From Haloarcula sp. H-GB4 (GTDB taxonomy: Archaea > Halobacteriota > Halobacteria > Halobacteriales > Haloarculaceae), in assembly GCF_030848575.1 (NCBI RefSeq), contig NZ_JAVDDX010000001.1, positions 310,001 through 374,000 on the forward strand: a DNA stretch of 64,000 bases. Direction: 5' to 3'. Below the pieces are notes generated by a model. It was given only the letters and a program-made list of their open reading frames with translations. It was not told where the DNA came from and did no database searches. Shown piece after piece: positions 35,014 to 43,979 of the stretch (positions are counted from its first letter, which is position 1; each line of letters opens with the position of its first letter). The position numbers and the translations under genes are program-made.

Positions 35014-36080
35014 AGTTCGTGCACCTCCCGCTTCCGGAGCAGATACAGGAAAAACGGCGCACCGAGGACGGCAGTGACGATACCGACCGGGACCTCGGCG
35101 CTACCCGAGCGTGCTAGCGTGTCCGTCGCCACGAGGAACGACGCCCCGGCGAGCGCCGCCGTCGGGAGCAGTATCCGGTGGTCAGGCCCGACGAGCAGCC
35201 GCATCACGTGAGGCACGATGAGGCCGACGAAGCCAACGATGCCGGCGACGGCGACGCCCGCCGCCGTGATGACTGCCGACAGCGCGAGCAGGACCCGCTT
35301 GGTTCGTTCGACCTCGATACCGAGGCTCTGTGCGTCCTCCTCGCCGAGCAGCATCACATTCAGGTCGCGTGCATACGCCAGCAGCACGACGAACGGGATG
35401 GCAACGAGCACGACGCTGCTGGTCACTTCGGGCCAGGACGCGCCTTTGAGATGGCCCATTAGCCAGTACAGCGCCCGCCGGATGCTCTCGCCGCTGTGGA
35501 GCAACAGGAAGGAGACCACCGCGCCGAGAAACGTCTGTATCGCCACGCCGGCCAGCAACAGCGTCGCGACCGGTGTGCGGCCGTTCCGCGTCGCGATGAG
35601 ATAGACACCAAAGGCCGCGACCAGCGCCCCCACGAAGGCCGCGCCGCGGAGCCCGAGCCCGAACGGGATCACGACGGGCGCAACGATGAAGCCGACCGCG
35701 CCGACCGCCGCGCCGGAGGAGACGCCAATGATAGAGGGATCAGCCATCGGGTTCCGGAAGATCCCCTGCATGATCGTCCCCGCGGCGGCGAGCGAGAAGC
35801 CGACGACCGCACCGAGCAGTATCCGGGGGAGTCGGACCTGCAGCACGATTTGTGTCTGGAGGTCGCTCACAGCGTAGGAGAACACGTGGGCCGTAGTCAC
35901 GCCGACAGTAGGGCCTGAGACCGAGATACCAGTCGGGACGACGACGGTGTTGAGCAGCACTCTCCCGACGATATCGGGTGGAATCCAAACCGGGCCGATG
36001 CCGGCGCTCGTCGTCACCACGGCACAGAGGACGGCGACGAGCCCCGCCGACCACCCGACGGTCCGACCCGCGAAACGCAT
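35010..36080 (-). CDS. btuC: Cobalamin/iron-chelate ABC transporter permease
   Basis: This 356-residue integral membrane permease of the FecCD/BtuC family has about ten hydrophobic segments. It contains the family motifs LPRILLGAVVGFSLAAAGTI and MQGIFRNPMADPSIIGVSSG, plus GFVGLIVPHVMRLLVGPDHR near residue 290. The ATG at 36078-36080 is chosen because hydrophobic, family-like sequence begins there (MRFAGRTVGWSAGLVAV). It overlaps btuD by 4 bp, indicating coupled translation. It is divergent from btuF across 58 bp. Confidence 0.92.
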   Translation of the reverse strand: MRFAGRTVGWSAGLVAVLCAVVTTSAGIGPVWIPPDIVGRVLLNTVVVPTGISVSGPTVGVTTAHVFSYAVSDLQTQIVLQVRLPRILLGAVVGFSLAAAGTIMQGIFRNPMADPSIIGVSSGAAVGAVGFIVAPVVIPFGLGLRGAAFVGALVAAFGVYLIATRNGRTPVATLLLAGVAIQTFLGAVVSFLLLHSGESIRRALYWLMGHLKGASWPEVTSSVVLVAIPFVVLLAYARDLNVMLLGEEDAQSLGIEVERTKRVLLALSAVITAAGVAVAGIVGFVGLIVPHVMRLLVGPDHRILLPTAALAGASFLVATDTLARSGSAEVPVGIVTAVLGAPFFLYLLRKREVHEL

Positions 36081-36101
36081 GTATGAAAGCCCAGTTGCAG
36101 T

Positions 36102-36117
36102 AGATAAGTATTTATTG
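36102..36117. promoter_or_regulatory. Shared bidirectional TATA region between btuC and btuF
   Basis: The 58-bp gap has one AT-rich core, ATAAGTATTTATT. Read rightwards it lies about 27 bp from the btuF ATG (36139). Read leftwards it lies about 25 bp from the btuC ATG (36080). One overlapping element may drive both directions; there is no room for a cobalamin riboswitch. Confidence 0.55.
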
Positions 36118-36138
36118 CTCCTGACACCCGCATAGGGT

Positions 36139-37227
36139 ATGCGACGACTTTCTCTCGTCTGTGTCTTTGTCTTGCTTGTCGGCTCGCTTGCGGGCGTCTC
36201 TCCGGCCGCAGCAACAACTGCCACGCAGGCCGACGACTGCTCGTTTCCCGTCACGATGACTGACGCGACCGGGACCGAGGTCACCCTCGAGGAACGCCCG
36301 GAGCGGGTCACGACGACCAACCCTTCGGCTGCCCAGACGATGTGGGAGATCGGCGGTCGCTCTCAGGTGGTCGGGCTCACCCAGTATGCAAGCTATCTGG
36401 ACGGCGCTGAGGGTCGGACGAACGTCTCCGCGAGCTTCGGCGTCAACGTCGAGCGCGTCGTCAGTACGAACCCGGACCTGGTGATTGCGCCGAACGCCAG
36501 CGCCGGTGACGTGACCCCGCTCCGGCAGGCCGGGCTCACCGTGTATCACCTTCCAGCTGCGACAACTATCGAAGATATCCGGACAAAGACGGCGACTATC
36601 GGTCGCCTGACTGGTAACTGCGGGGGCGCGAGCGAAGCGAACGCTTGGATGGACGCGAACGTCGACGCCGTTCGACAGGTCACCGCAGACGCCGAAGATC
36701 GTCCGGCCGCGCTGTACCCGCTGGGCGGGGGGTACGTGGCGGCAGACAACACCTTCGTCACGTCGCTCATCGAACTCGCCGGCGCGGAGAACGTCGCCGC
36801 ACGCAACCACACGCAGTACCCACAACTCAGCGACGAGATTATCCTCAAACTCAATCCGGAGGTCCTCTTCGTCACCGAAAACTCGGCGACCATTGCTGAG
36901 ACGGAACCATACGCCAGCACGACCGCGGGCGAGACCAACTCGACGGTCTCTGTCCGGGTGCGGGACATTAACCAGCCCGCGCCCCGCAGCGTCGTCTCCT
37001 TCGCACACAACGCTACCGCGCAGCTCTATCCGGACCGCTACGACGCCGACAGCTACGTTCCGAGGTCGGCCGTGACCAAAACGAGCGAGCCCACGCCCGC
37101 GGACCACACGCCGAGCACTGACCAGTCCACGACCGACGCCAGCGGTCCCGGATTCACAGCTGTCGCGGCGCTTGTCGCACTGCTGGCGCTGGTCTGCACA
37201 CAGCAGTTCCGCCGCCGGAGGCCGTAG
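36139..37227 (+). CDS. btuF: PGF-CTERM-anchored cobalamin-binding protein (BtuF-like)
   Basis: This 362-residue surface substrate-binding protein has a signal peptide (MRRLSLVCVFVLLVGSLAGV..AAA). A periplasmic-binding domain of the BtuF/FepB type follows (residues 35-300), with ERPERVTTTNPSAAQTMWEI and VERVVSTNPDLVIAPNAS. A Thr/Ser-rich linker leads to a C-terminal PGF-CTERM sorting signal (GPGFTAVAALVALLALVC + QFRRRRP). This implies processing by an archaeosortase and lipid anchoring. The start follows a shared promoter with btuCD. Transport of cobalamin is inferred from haloarchaeal homologues. Confidence 0.9.
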   Translation: MRRLSLVCVFVLLVGSLAGVSPAAATTATQADDCSFPVTMTDATGTEVTLEERPERVTTTNPSAAQTMWEIGGRSQVVGLTQYASYLDGAEGRTNVSASFGVNVERVVSTNPDLVIAPNASAGDVTPLRQAGLTVYHLPAATTIEDIRTKTATIGRLTGNCGGASEANAWMDANVDAVRQVTADAEDRPAALYPLGGGYVAADNTFVTSLIELAGAENVAARNHTQYPQLSDEIILKLNPEVLFVTENSATIAETEPYASTTAGETNSTVSVRVRDINQPAPRSVVSFAHNATAQLYPDRYDADSYVPRSAVTKTSEPTPADHTPSTDQSTTDASGPGFTAVAALVALLALVCTQQFRRRRP

Positions 37228-37231
37228 CGCC

Positions 37232-37960
37232 ATGGACAAACAAACCATCCGTGAAACAGTCTGGGACGCGCTGGAAGAGCGCAGTATCGCTCGGTTTCCG
37301 TTTCCGCCCCACGACCGGATTCCGAACTTCGCGGGCGCGAGCGAGGCCGCACAGCGCTTGGCCGAGACGGCGGTATGGGACGCCGCCGAGACGGTCAAGG
37401 CGAATCCGGACTCGCCCCAGCTTCCGGTCCGGCGGGCGGCGCTGCGGGCCGGCAAGACAGTGTATATGGCCGTGCCACGGCTCCGGGACGAGCGATGCTT
37501 CTACGAACTCGATCCCGCCGAACTCGACGACATTGAGGCCGCACCGGCAGTGTCAAACGTCGCGGACCACGCGCGACAGGTCGGCCCGGAAGCGGTTGGG
37601 AGCGTCGACCTCGTGGTGTCGGGGTCGGTCGCGGTCACTGAAGCCGGCGCGCGAATCGGGAAGGGCGAGGGGTACAGCGACCTCGAATACGCCGTCCTCC
37701 GTGAACTGGGGCTGGTCGACGAGACGACACCGGTCGTGACGACGGTCCACGAACTCCAGATTGTCGGCGGCCCCGAAGGTGTCGTCGACACCACTGTCCC
37801 CGTCGACGACCATGACGTGCCGATGGACTGGGTTGTGACGCCGGAGCGCACGGTTGAGACGGAGACCACGCACACGACGCCAGCGGGCGTCGATTGGGAC
37901 GCGCTTCCCCCGTCGCGCATCGACGAGATTCCGGTCCTATCGGCTCGTCGGCCCGACTGA
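37232..37960 (+). CDS. 5-formyltetrahydrofolate cyclo-ligase family protein
   Basis: This 242-residue protein begins MDKQTIRETVWDALEERSIA. It contains the family's substrate-binding region with RIGKGEGYSDLEYAVLRELG (near residues 140-160), the hallmark of 5-FTHF cyclo-ligases (GxGxGYYD region). It would convert 5-formyl-THF to 5,10-methenyl-THF or act on a related folate in haloarchaeal one-carbon metabolism. The start ATG is 4 bp after the btuF stop. The genes may be co-transcribed, although no obvious metabolic link is visible beyond B12-folate chemistry. Confidence 0.85.
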   Translation: MDKQTIRETVWDALEERSIARFPFPPHDRIPNFAGASEAAQRLAETAVWDAAETVKANPDSPQLPVRRAALRAGKTVYMAVPRLRDERCFYELDPAELDDIEAAPAVSNVADHARQVGPEAVGSVDLVVSGSVAVTEAGARIGKGEGYSDLEYAVLRELGLVDETTPVVTTVHELQIVGGPEGVVDTTVPVDDHDVPMDWVVTPERTVETETTHTTPAGVDWDALPPSRIDEIPVLSARRPD

Positions 37961-38014
37961 CCTCCCAGTCGATATACCCTTGCTAAACCCTGGTAATGAA
38001 AGCCTACCGGCGGT

Positions 38015-38025
38015 ACAATTTTATT
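38015..38025 (+). promoter_or_regulatory. TATA box of the histidine kinase at 38047
   Basis: ACAATTTTATT lies about 25-30 bp upstream of the ATG at 38047, and downstream of an alternative in-frame ATG at 37996. This supports 38047 as the start. Confidence 0.55.
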
Positions 38026-38046
38026 CCCACATCTCCTGAAACGGAT

Positions 38047-39972
38047 ATGGATACACCCGTGGCCACGCCGAACCGTCACGGGCATGACGGAACTGCCGGG
38101 CGGGTACGCGTTCTCTATGTCGATGCGGACTGTGACGACGTCACGGCAGTCAAAGAGACGCTGACTGGTAGCACCGACGAATTCACTGTGACGGTGTGTG
38201 AAACGGTTGACGACGCGCTCAAATCCCTCGAAGACGCGTCCTACGACTGCATTGTCAGCGAGTACCGACTCCCGGATCGGAACGGGATCGAACTGTTGAG
38301 CGTCGTCCGGGAGCAGTCGTCTGACCTCCCGTTTTTGTTATTCACTGATGATGGGGACGAAAGCGTGGCCAGCGATGCCATTTCTGCCGGGGTCACGGAC
38401 TACGTGACGAAGACACCCCTCTCAGAGCAGACGGAGTTCCTTCGGCAGCGGATCACCGCTGCTGTCGCTCGTTATCAGGAGGAGGCGGACATTCTCGACC
38501 GGATGACCGACGCGTTCTTTGCGGTGGACGAAAACTGGGAGTTCACATACGCCAACGAACGCGGTCGCCGCGTCATCGGCCGTGCGATGGCGGGAGACGG
38601 TGATACCACCGACTTGCTGGGGAAAAACATCTGGGAAGTGGTCCCGTCCCTCGAAGAAACGGAGTTCAGCAAGCAGTACCGACAGGCGATGACTAAGCAG
38701 GAGCCAACATCCTTCGAAGCGTACTTCGAGCCGCTACAGACGTGGTTCGAAGTGTCTGCGTACCCATCGCAAACCGGAATTTCGGTGTACTTCCGTGATA
38801 TCACTGAGCGACACGAGCACGAGAAAGAGATCAGGAGCAGAGAGCGGACGCTCCGAGAGATTTACCGGGTCATCTCGCGTAAGGATCTGGATTTCGAGGA
38901 GAAGGTCGAGCGACTCCTCGAAATCGGGCAGAACGCCCTCAGAGCCGAAACGGCTGTACTCTCACACATCGATGGCGATATGTACGTCTTCGAAATCGTC
39001 CGCGACCGGACGGGAGCTATCGAGGCGGGCGATACAGTCCCGCTGGACGCCACGAACTGCGAGCGGGCCGTCGTTGAGGAGCAGACACTGGTGCTCGCCG
39101 ACATCGCCGCGGACCGTCCTGAACTGACCACCAAGACCGGCTACACGGAGATGGGTGTCTCCTGTTATCTTGGAACGCCCGTCGTCGTCGACGAGTCGGT
39201 GTACGGCACGTTCTGCTTCTACGGGACGGAACCCCGTGATTCCTTCTCGGAGTGGGAAGTCACGCTTGTTGAGTTGATGGGGAACTGGATCAGCTACGAA
39301 CAGGAGCGCGAACGCCGTGAGCAGGAACTCACCCGCCAGCGAAACCGTCTGGAGGACTTCGCCAGCGTCGTCAGCCACGACCTCCGGAACCCACTTAACG
39401 TTGCGTTCGGCCGGCTCACGCTTGTTGACGAGGCGTACGACGGGGACCCGGAACACGTCGAATCGCTCCGGCGGTCACTCGAACGGATGGACGAACTCAT
39501 CGACGACGTGCTCGCGCTCGCTCGCGGCGGCCACAAGGTCATCGACGCGACCGAAACGTCGTTAGACGACATCATCACAGCCGCCTGGGACACCGTCGAG
39601 AGTTCGGACGCGACGCTTGAACGGGTCGATACGGACGCACGAATTACGGGCGACCAGACGCGCATTCAACAACTCTTCGAGAATCTCTTCCGAAACAGTG
39701 TGGAACACAGCGACGACCCCGTGACCGTCTGCGTCGGGACCCTCGCTGACGGCCGGGGGTTCTACGTCGCGGACGACGGTCCCGGGATTCCCGAAGACGA
39801 GCGTGACGAGGTGTTCGAGCGCGGCTACACCACGAGCGACGAAGGGACCGGCTTCGGGCTGGCTATCGTTTCCGAAATCGTCGACGCCCACGGTGGCCGG
39901 ATCACTGTCACAGAAAGCGAGGACGGCGGAGTGCGATTCGATGTGACCGGTGTTCAGGTCGACCGCTTATAG
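38047..39972 (+). CDS. Histidine kinase: pseudo-receiver, PAS, GAF, HisKA, HATPase
   Basis: This 641-residue cytosolic kinase has a receiver-like domain (about 20-135) with altered phospho-site: Glu72 (VSEYRLP) stands where the phospho-Asp is expected, and Ala27 replaces one acidic pocket residue. T100 and K122 remain. PAS (about 140-255) and GAF (about 270-430) domains follow. The transmitter is intact: H444 in VSHDLRNPL, N box NLFRNSVEH, G1 DDGPGIP and GTGFGLAIV. Glu at the phospho-site can mimic phosphorylation in some receivers, so the input may be locked; this is inference. Its stop lies directly against the convergent gene's stop (TTATAG). Confidence 0.9.
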   Translation: MDTPVATPNRHGHDGTAGRVRVLYVDADCDDVTAVKETLTGSTDEFTVTVCETVDDALKSLEDASYDCIVSEYRLPDRNGIELLSVVREQSSDLPFLLFTDDGDESVASDAISAGVTDYVTKTPLSEQTEFLRQRITAAVARYQEEADILDRMTDAFFAVDENWEFTYANERGRRVIGRAMAGDGDTTDLLGKNIWEVVPSLEETEFSKQYRQAMTKQEPTSFEAYFEPLQTWFEVSAYPSQTGISVYFRDITERHEHEKEIRSRERTLREIYRVISRKDLDFEEKVERLLEIGQNALRAETAVLSHIDGDMYVFEIVRDRTGAIEAGDTVPLDATNCERAVVEEQTLVLADIAADRPELTTKTGYTEMGVSCYLGTPVVVDESVYGTFCFYGTEPRDSFSEWEVTLVELMGNWISYEQERERREQELTRQRNRLEDFASVVSHDLRNPLNVAFGRLTLVDEAYDGDPEHVESLRRSLERMDELIDDVLALARGGHKVIDATETSLDDIITAAWDTVESSDATLERVDTDARITGDQTRIQQLFENLFRNSVEHSDDPVTVCVGTLADGRGFYVADDGPGIPEDERDEVFERGYTTSDEGTGFGLAIVSEIVDAHGGRITVTESEDGGVRFDVTGVQVDRL

Positions 39973-41367
39973 CTGGTCGACGCAGTCCCGAATGAGGCCA
40001 TCGACGTTCTCCGGCAGTGTTGGGTGGTAGGCCCGGTCCGGCAGATCACGCACGTCAAGGCCGAGCTCGACGATGGTCTGGAACGTCTTGGCGAAGCTAT
40101 CCGCGTGGTAGTGCAGGCCCTGCCAGCCGAGTACTGTCCCGTCGTCTGCGTCGACGACGAGCTTTGCAAGCCCTTCGGGCACGTCTTTGGATTTGAACAC
40201 GCCGTCGTCGCTGGCCTGTCGCGTCGCTGTAACGATGTCGTAGCCCGCTTCGTTTGCGGTTTCCTCGTTGTGGCCGACACGAGCGAACGGATACACGCCC
40301 AGTCCGGAGAAGATGACGTGGTGGTGGACGTTTCGGTATGCTTCGAGTGAGCCACCGGCCTCCTGTCGGACGATGTTCTCGGCCGCGGTGAAGCCCTGCT
40401 CTTTGGCGACGTGGAGAATCGGCTCCTTGCCGTTGACGTCGCCGACGGCGTAGATGTGGTCGGCGTCGCGGGTCTGCATCGTGTCTTTCGCCCAGTCGCC
40501 TTCAACCGAGACTGGCGTGTTCTCCAGACCGAGCCCCTCGACGGTCGGCCGCCGGCCGGTAAAGAGGAACAGCTGGTCGGCTTCGAACGTCTCTTCGCTA
40601 CCGTCGTCGTACTCAACGGTGAGGCGGACGCCGCCGTCCGCAGTCTCCTCCAGTTCCTTCTCGTAGCAATTCGTCGGGATGGTCACGTCCCAGTTGTCCT
40701 CGTAGATGTCAAGCGCCTCGTCGCCGAACTCCGGGTCACCTTCGTCGATTGGCCGGTCGTCGTGCTCGATGACGGTAAGCTCCATGCCGCCGGCCTCCGC
40801 CAAATACGGGACCAGTTCCATCCCGATGTACCCGAAGCCCATCACGATGCCGGAGTCGGGGAACTCGGTGGCGTCGAGCACTTGGTCGCTCGTCATGAAG
40901 TCGACCTCGTCGATACCGGGCGTATCCGGGACGTTCACGCTGGAACCGGTCGCGATGACGACGTAGTCAGCCTCGTGCTCCTCACCGCCGGCCCGGACCG
41001 TATGCTCGTCGACGAACGTGGCAGTGTCATGGATGAACGTTACGTCGTCGCGCTCGGCCATCTCGTGGACGGAGTCCCGGCGGTGGCCCGCCCAGTCGAG
41101 CACGTGGTCGTCCTTGCGCTCGACGACGGCATCCAGATCAACGTCGGGCACGTCGCCGACGAGACGGTCGTCGTGGCGCGCTTGGAAGCGATGAGCGCCT
41201 GCGGAGAGCACTTCCTTGGACGGCATACAGCCACGGAGGATACAGAGGCCACCGCCGGGCTCGCCGTTGTCGATGAGCGTGAGTTCAATGTCCTCCGCCT
41301 CGACAAGGTCGCCGGCGACTGCGGCCCCGGCACTTCCATACGCGCCGATGATAACGACGTGAGTCAT
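39967..41367 (-). CDS. Dihydrolipoamide-dehydrogenase-like pyridine nucleotide-disulfide oxidoreductase
   Basis: This 466-residue flavoprotein has an N-terminal FAD motif (VVIIGAYGSAGAAVAGDLVEA), slightly unusual in having AYGSAG for GxGxxG. The redox-active disulfide is Cys42/Cys47 in LCILRGCMPSK. An NAD(P) motif lies at GIVMGFGYIGMELVPYLAEA (near residue 170), and the C-terminal base motif is YHPTLPEN. It belongs to the Lpd/glutathione-reductase/mercuric-reductase group. No E2/E3 complex genes are adjacent, so the physiological disulfide partner is unknown. Confidence 0.88.
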   Translation of the reverse strand: MTHVVIIGAYGSAGAAVAGDLVEAEDIELTLIDNGEPGGGLCILRGCMPSKEVLSAGAHRFQARHDDRLVGDVPDVDLDAVVERKDDHVLDWAGHRRDSVHEMAERDDVTFIHDTATFVDEHTVRAGGEEHEADYVVIATGSSVNVPDTPGIDEVDFMTSDQVLDATEFPDSGIVMGFGYIGMELVPYLAEAGGMELTVIEHDDRPIDEGDPEFGDEALDIYEDNWDVTIPTNCYEKELEETADGGVRLTVEYDDGSEETFEADQLFLFTGRRPTVEGLGLENTPVSVEGDWAKDTMQTRDADHIYAVGDVNGKEPILHVAKEQGFTAAENIVRQEAGGSLEAYRNVHHHVIFSGLGVYPFARVGHNEETANEAGYDIVTATRQASDDGVFKSKDVPEGLAKLVVDADDGTVLGWQGLHYHADSFAKTFQTIVELGLDVRDLPDRAYHPTLPENVDGLIRDCVDQL

Positions 41368-41459
41368 ACCAATGCTAGGACGATGCCGGCAAATAAAGGC
41401 TTCAGTGGCGTGTTTCGCCCGGACACGACCAGCGGTGGGTTGTGCCCCGAGGCCACGGG

Positions 41460-43976
41460 TCAGTCGTCGCCGTCGACAGGCGCGGGTGGACGCGACCGAC
41501 CGAACCCGAGTATGCCACGAACCGACCAGTCAGCATTGAATACCCGGTCCCAGACGACGAGCGCGGAGGGGATCACCATCAGGGAGGTGAGGAACGCGTA
41601 CCCGATTGACATGGCCGTCAGGATGCCGAACTGGCCGATTGCGGGGAACACAGCCAGCCCAAGCACACCGATACCGAATGTCGTGGTGAGCATACTCCCG
41701 AACAGCGCCCCACCAGTCCCGCGAACAGTTCGGTCCAGTGCCGTTTCGAGGTCGTTCTCCTTGAACTCGTCGGCGAACCGGTGGGTGACGTGGACAGAGT
41801 AGTCGACCCCTAGCCCGATAGTTATCGCCAACATCGTCGCTGTGAGTGCGTTGAACGGGATATTGAGCAGCCGCATCGTCCCGCCGAGCCACGCCACTGT
41901 GACGACGACGGGAATCATGTTCACGAGGCCGAGCGACGGCCGCCCCTCCAGCATATTGTAGATGAGGATGAGGAACACTGATGAGCCGACAAGTGCGATT
42001 GCCAGCGACTGGATGGCTGACTCCAGAATGAGGTCCGAGACGGCTTGGAACACGACGACCGTGCCGGTTGCCGTCGCCTCATACCGGAAGTCGTCGGCGA
42101 CGTTTCTCGTATCGGTGGTCACCTCTGCGTCGGTCGCGTCTGATTCGACTGTGTAAACGACACGCGCGCTCCGGTAGTCTTCGGTGATGTATTCTAGCGC
42201 CGTACTACGGGCCGGCGAGTCGAGCAGATACTCGTATATCTCCTCGAGGTTATCGTCCGGAACCCCGTTGTCGTTCTGGTCGTTGCGTTCGACCATCCGG
42301 CGGAACTCGGGGTCACGCTCTGCCTGATCCTGAATGACCGTCACGATGGACGTCGAATCAGCCCGCCCGTCTGCTCGGACGAACGAGTCTGGCGGGTTGT
42401 CACCCGCTCGATACATCTGCTCAAGCGCTGCATCGTTCCGCATCGGCCCCTCTACGTACACCGTCGCCTGACTGGACTGGGTCGTATCGAACCGCTCATC
42501 GAGGAAGTTCGTCACCTCCGTTACAGTGTATTCGCTCGGAGCGAACGGTTCCGGCAGGGCCTCGACGAAGTCCGGATTCTCCTCGGGCGGCAGGAAGTCC
42601 TCCTGACTGAACGAGGTCGAGACGCCAGTGGCGTAGTAGCTGGCACCGACCGTAGATACGAGGATGAGTACGAGGAAGATGATCGGGGCGCGGTTCGCGA
42701 TGATAACGCCGCCGCGCAACACGTCGCTGAGTGCCGAATCTTCCGCGCCCAGCGGCGTCTCGCTGAACGTCGGAATGGGGTAGCGCTGGCGGAGTCGGTC
42801 CAACTCCACCTTCGCTGCGGGCAGGAACACCCCGAAGATGAGGAAGGTGAACGTGATACCGACAGAGGCCACGTAGCCGAAGTCCTGAATCGGCGGCAGT
42901 GCGCTGGTGAGATTCGCGGCGAACCCGATGACCGTTGTCCCGGTCACGATGAAGAACGCGACAAGCAACTGGTCGGTCGTGATCCGCATCGACTTCTGGA
43001 TGGACGCTCCGGTCTCGCGTTCCTCCCGATACCGGTTGACAGCGTGAATCCCGAAGTCGATACCGACTGCTAGTAACAGCGGTGGCACGGCGATGAGCAT
43101 CTGCGAGAAGGGGATGCCAGCAAGCCCCATGAAGCCGAACGTCCAGACGACGGCCATAAACAGTGCGACTAAGCCAAGCGCCATGTCCGCGAGGTCGCGA
43201 TAGGCAATCGTCAGGAAAAACAGGATGAACAGCACTGCTGCGGGCACTGTCAGGATGAGTGAGTCGCCGACGACGTTCGAGAACTCGTCCGCGACGATAC
43301 CACTGCCGAACAGGGTAATACCACCGTGGTCAGCGCTGGCGACAGTGAACCCGGCCTGTTTTTGAATGCTCGTCAGCGGACTCGAACCGCCCTGGCCTGA
43401 CCCGGAGGAGATTCCGGCCGGGACCTCATGTGTGACGACCCCGATGGTCGCCGACGCCGAGGCGGCTTTGCGATTGAAGTCCTTGCTTAGTAGCGATTTG
43501 AACCGGGGATTCTGCTCGGCCGCGCGCCTGACGGCGGCGTCGATTTCACTCGGTGTCGTGGCTTCGACAGCATAGACTTGCTGTTCCGTCGTCGTCGCTT
43601 CCGGGTCCAGTTGCTGGGCGACAATGCTCGCAGCGCTTGAGGTCGATGTGACACGGAGTTTTCCGTGCTGTTCCAACCGATCCTGTGACCTGAGCATCCG
43701 GAGCAGCGCCGGCTTCGAGAGGACGTTGGTCTCCCGCTGGATGAGCTGTGTACTCCCTGTGTCTGGTGAGAAGGTCGGCGAGAACTTGTCGTTGACCTCC
43801 TGCAGTGCCTCCTCGGCCGGCAGGTCGGTGGTAAACTGTGACGTCCCGGAGTTAGTCGAGACGCTCCCGAGGCCGGCGCTGAAGACCACCGTCACGACTA
43901 GGAAGAGAAGCACCACCTTCCGTGAATCGTGGACGATGCGGTCGTCCGCCCAATCGATGTAGCGCTGGTAGTCCAT
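41460..43976 (-). CDS. RND/MMPL family transporter (HAE3-like)
   Basis: This 838-residue membrane protein is organised as a tandem duplication. One hydrophobic segment near residue 25 precedes a large extracytoplasmic loop (about 45-220), then five helices to about 400. A sixth (about 425) precedes a second large loop (450-650) and a C-terminal helix cluster to about 810. Motifs include LLAVGIDFGIHAVNRYREER and AITIGLGVDYSVHVTHRFAD, the paired GxDxxxH helices of the MMPL/SSD type. Haloarchaeal relatives likely export hydrophobic compounds or lipids. It follows the repeat protein gene by 3 bp and is probably in an operon with it. Confidence 0.9.
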   Translation of the reverse strand: MDYQRYIDWADDRIVHDSRKVVLLFLVVTVVFSAGLGSVSTNSGTSQFTTDLPAEEALQEVNDKFSPTFSPDTGSTQLIQRETNVLSKPALLRMLRSQDRLEQHGKLRVTSTSSAASIVAQQLDPEATTTEQQVYAVEATTPSEIDAAVRRAAEQNPRFKSLLSKDFNRKAASASATIGVVTHEVPAGISSGSGQGGSSPLTSIQKQAGFTVASADHGGITLFGSGIVADEFSNVVGDSLILTVPAAVLFILFFLTIAYRDLADMALGLVALFMAVVWTFGFMGLAGIPFSQMLIAVPPLLLAVGIDFGIHAVNRYREERETGASIQKSMRITTDQLLVAFFIVTGTTVIGFAANLTSALPPIQDFGYVASVGITFTFLIFGVFLPAAKVELDRLRQRYPIPTFSETPLGAEDSALSDVLRGGVIIANRAPIIFLVLILVSTVGASYYATGVSTSFSQEDFLPPEENPDFVEALPEPFAPSEYTVTEVTNFLDERFDTTQSSQATVYVEGPMRNDAALEQMYRAGDNPPDSFVRADGRADSTSIVTVIQDQAERDPEFRRMVERNDQNDNGVPDDNLEEIYEYLLDSPARSTALEYITEDYRSARVVYTVESDATDAEVTTDTRNVADDFRYEATATGTVVVFQAVSDLILESAIQSLAIALVGSSVFLILIYNMLEGRPSLGLVNMIPVVVTVAWLGGTMRLLNIPFNALTATMLAITIGLGVDYSVHVTHRFADEFKENDLETALDRTVRGTGGALFGSMLTTTFGIGVLGLAVFPAIGQFGILTAMSIGYAFLTSLMVIPSALVVWDRVFNADWSVRGILGFGRSRPPAPVDGDD

Positions 43977-43979
43977 GCG

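Noticed and set aside
36081..36138. Cobalamin riboswitch upstream of the B12 transport genes
   Set aside because: Only 58 bp are available between start codons and TATA spacing implies leaderless transcripts, so there is no room for such an RNA.
36112..37455. 447-codon frame antisense to btuF
   Set aside because: It is opposite a well-supported gene with signal peptide, binding domain and PGF-CTERM tail.
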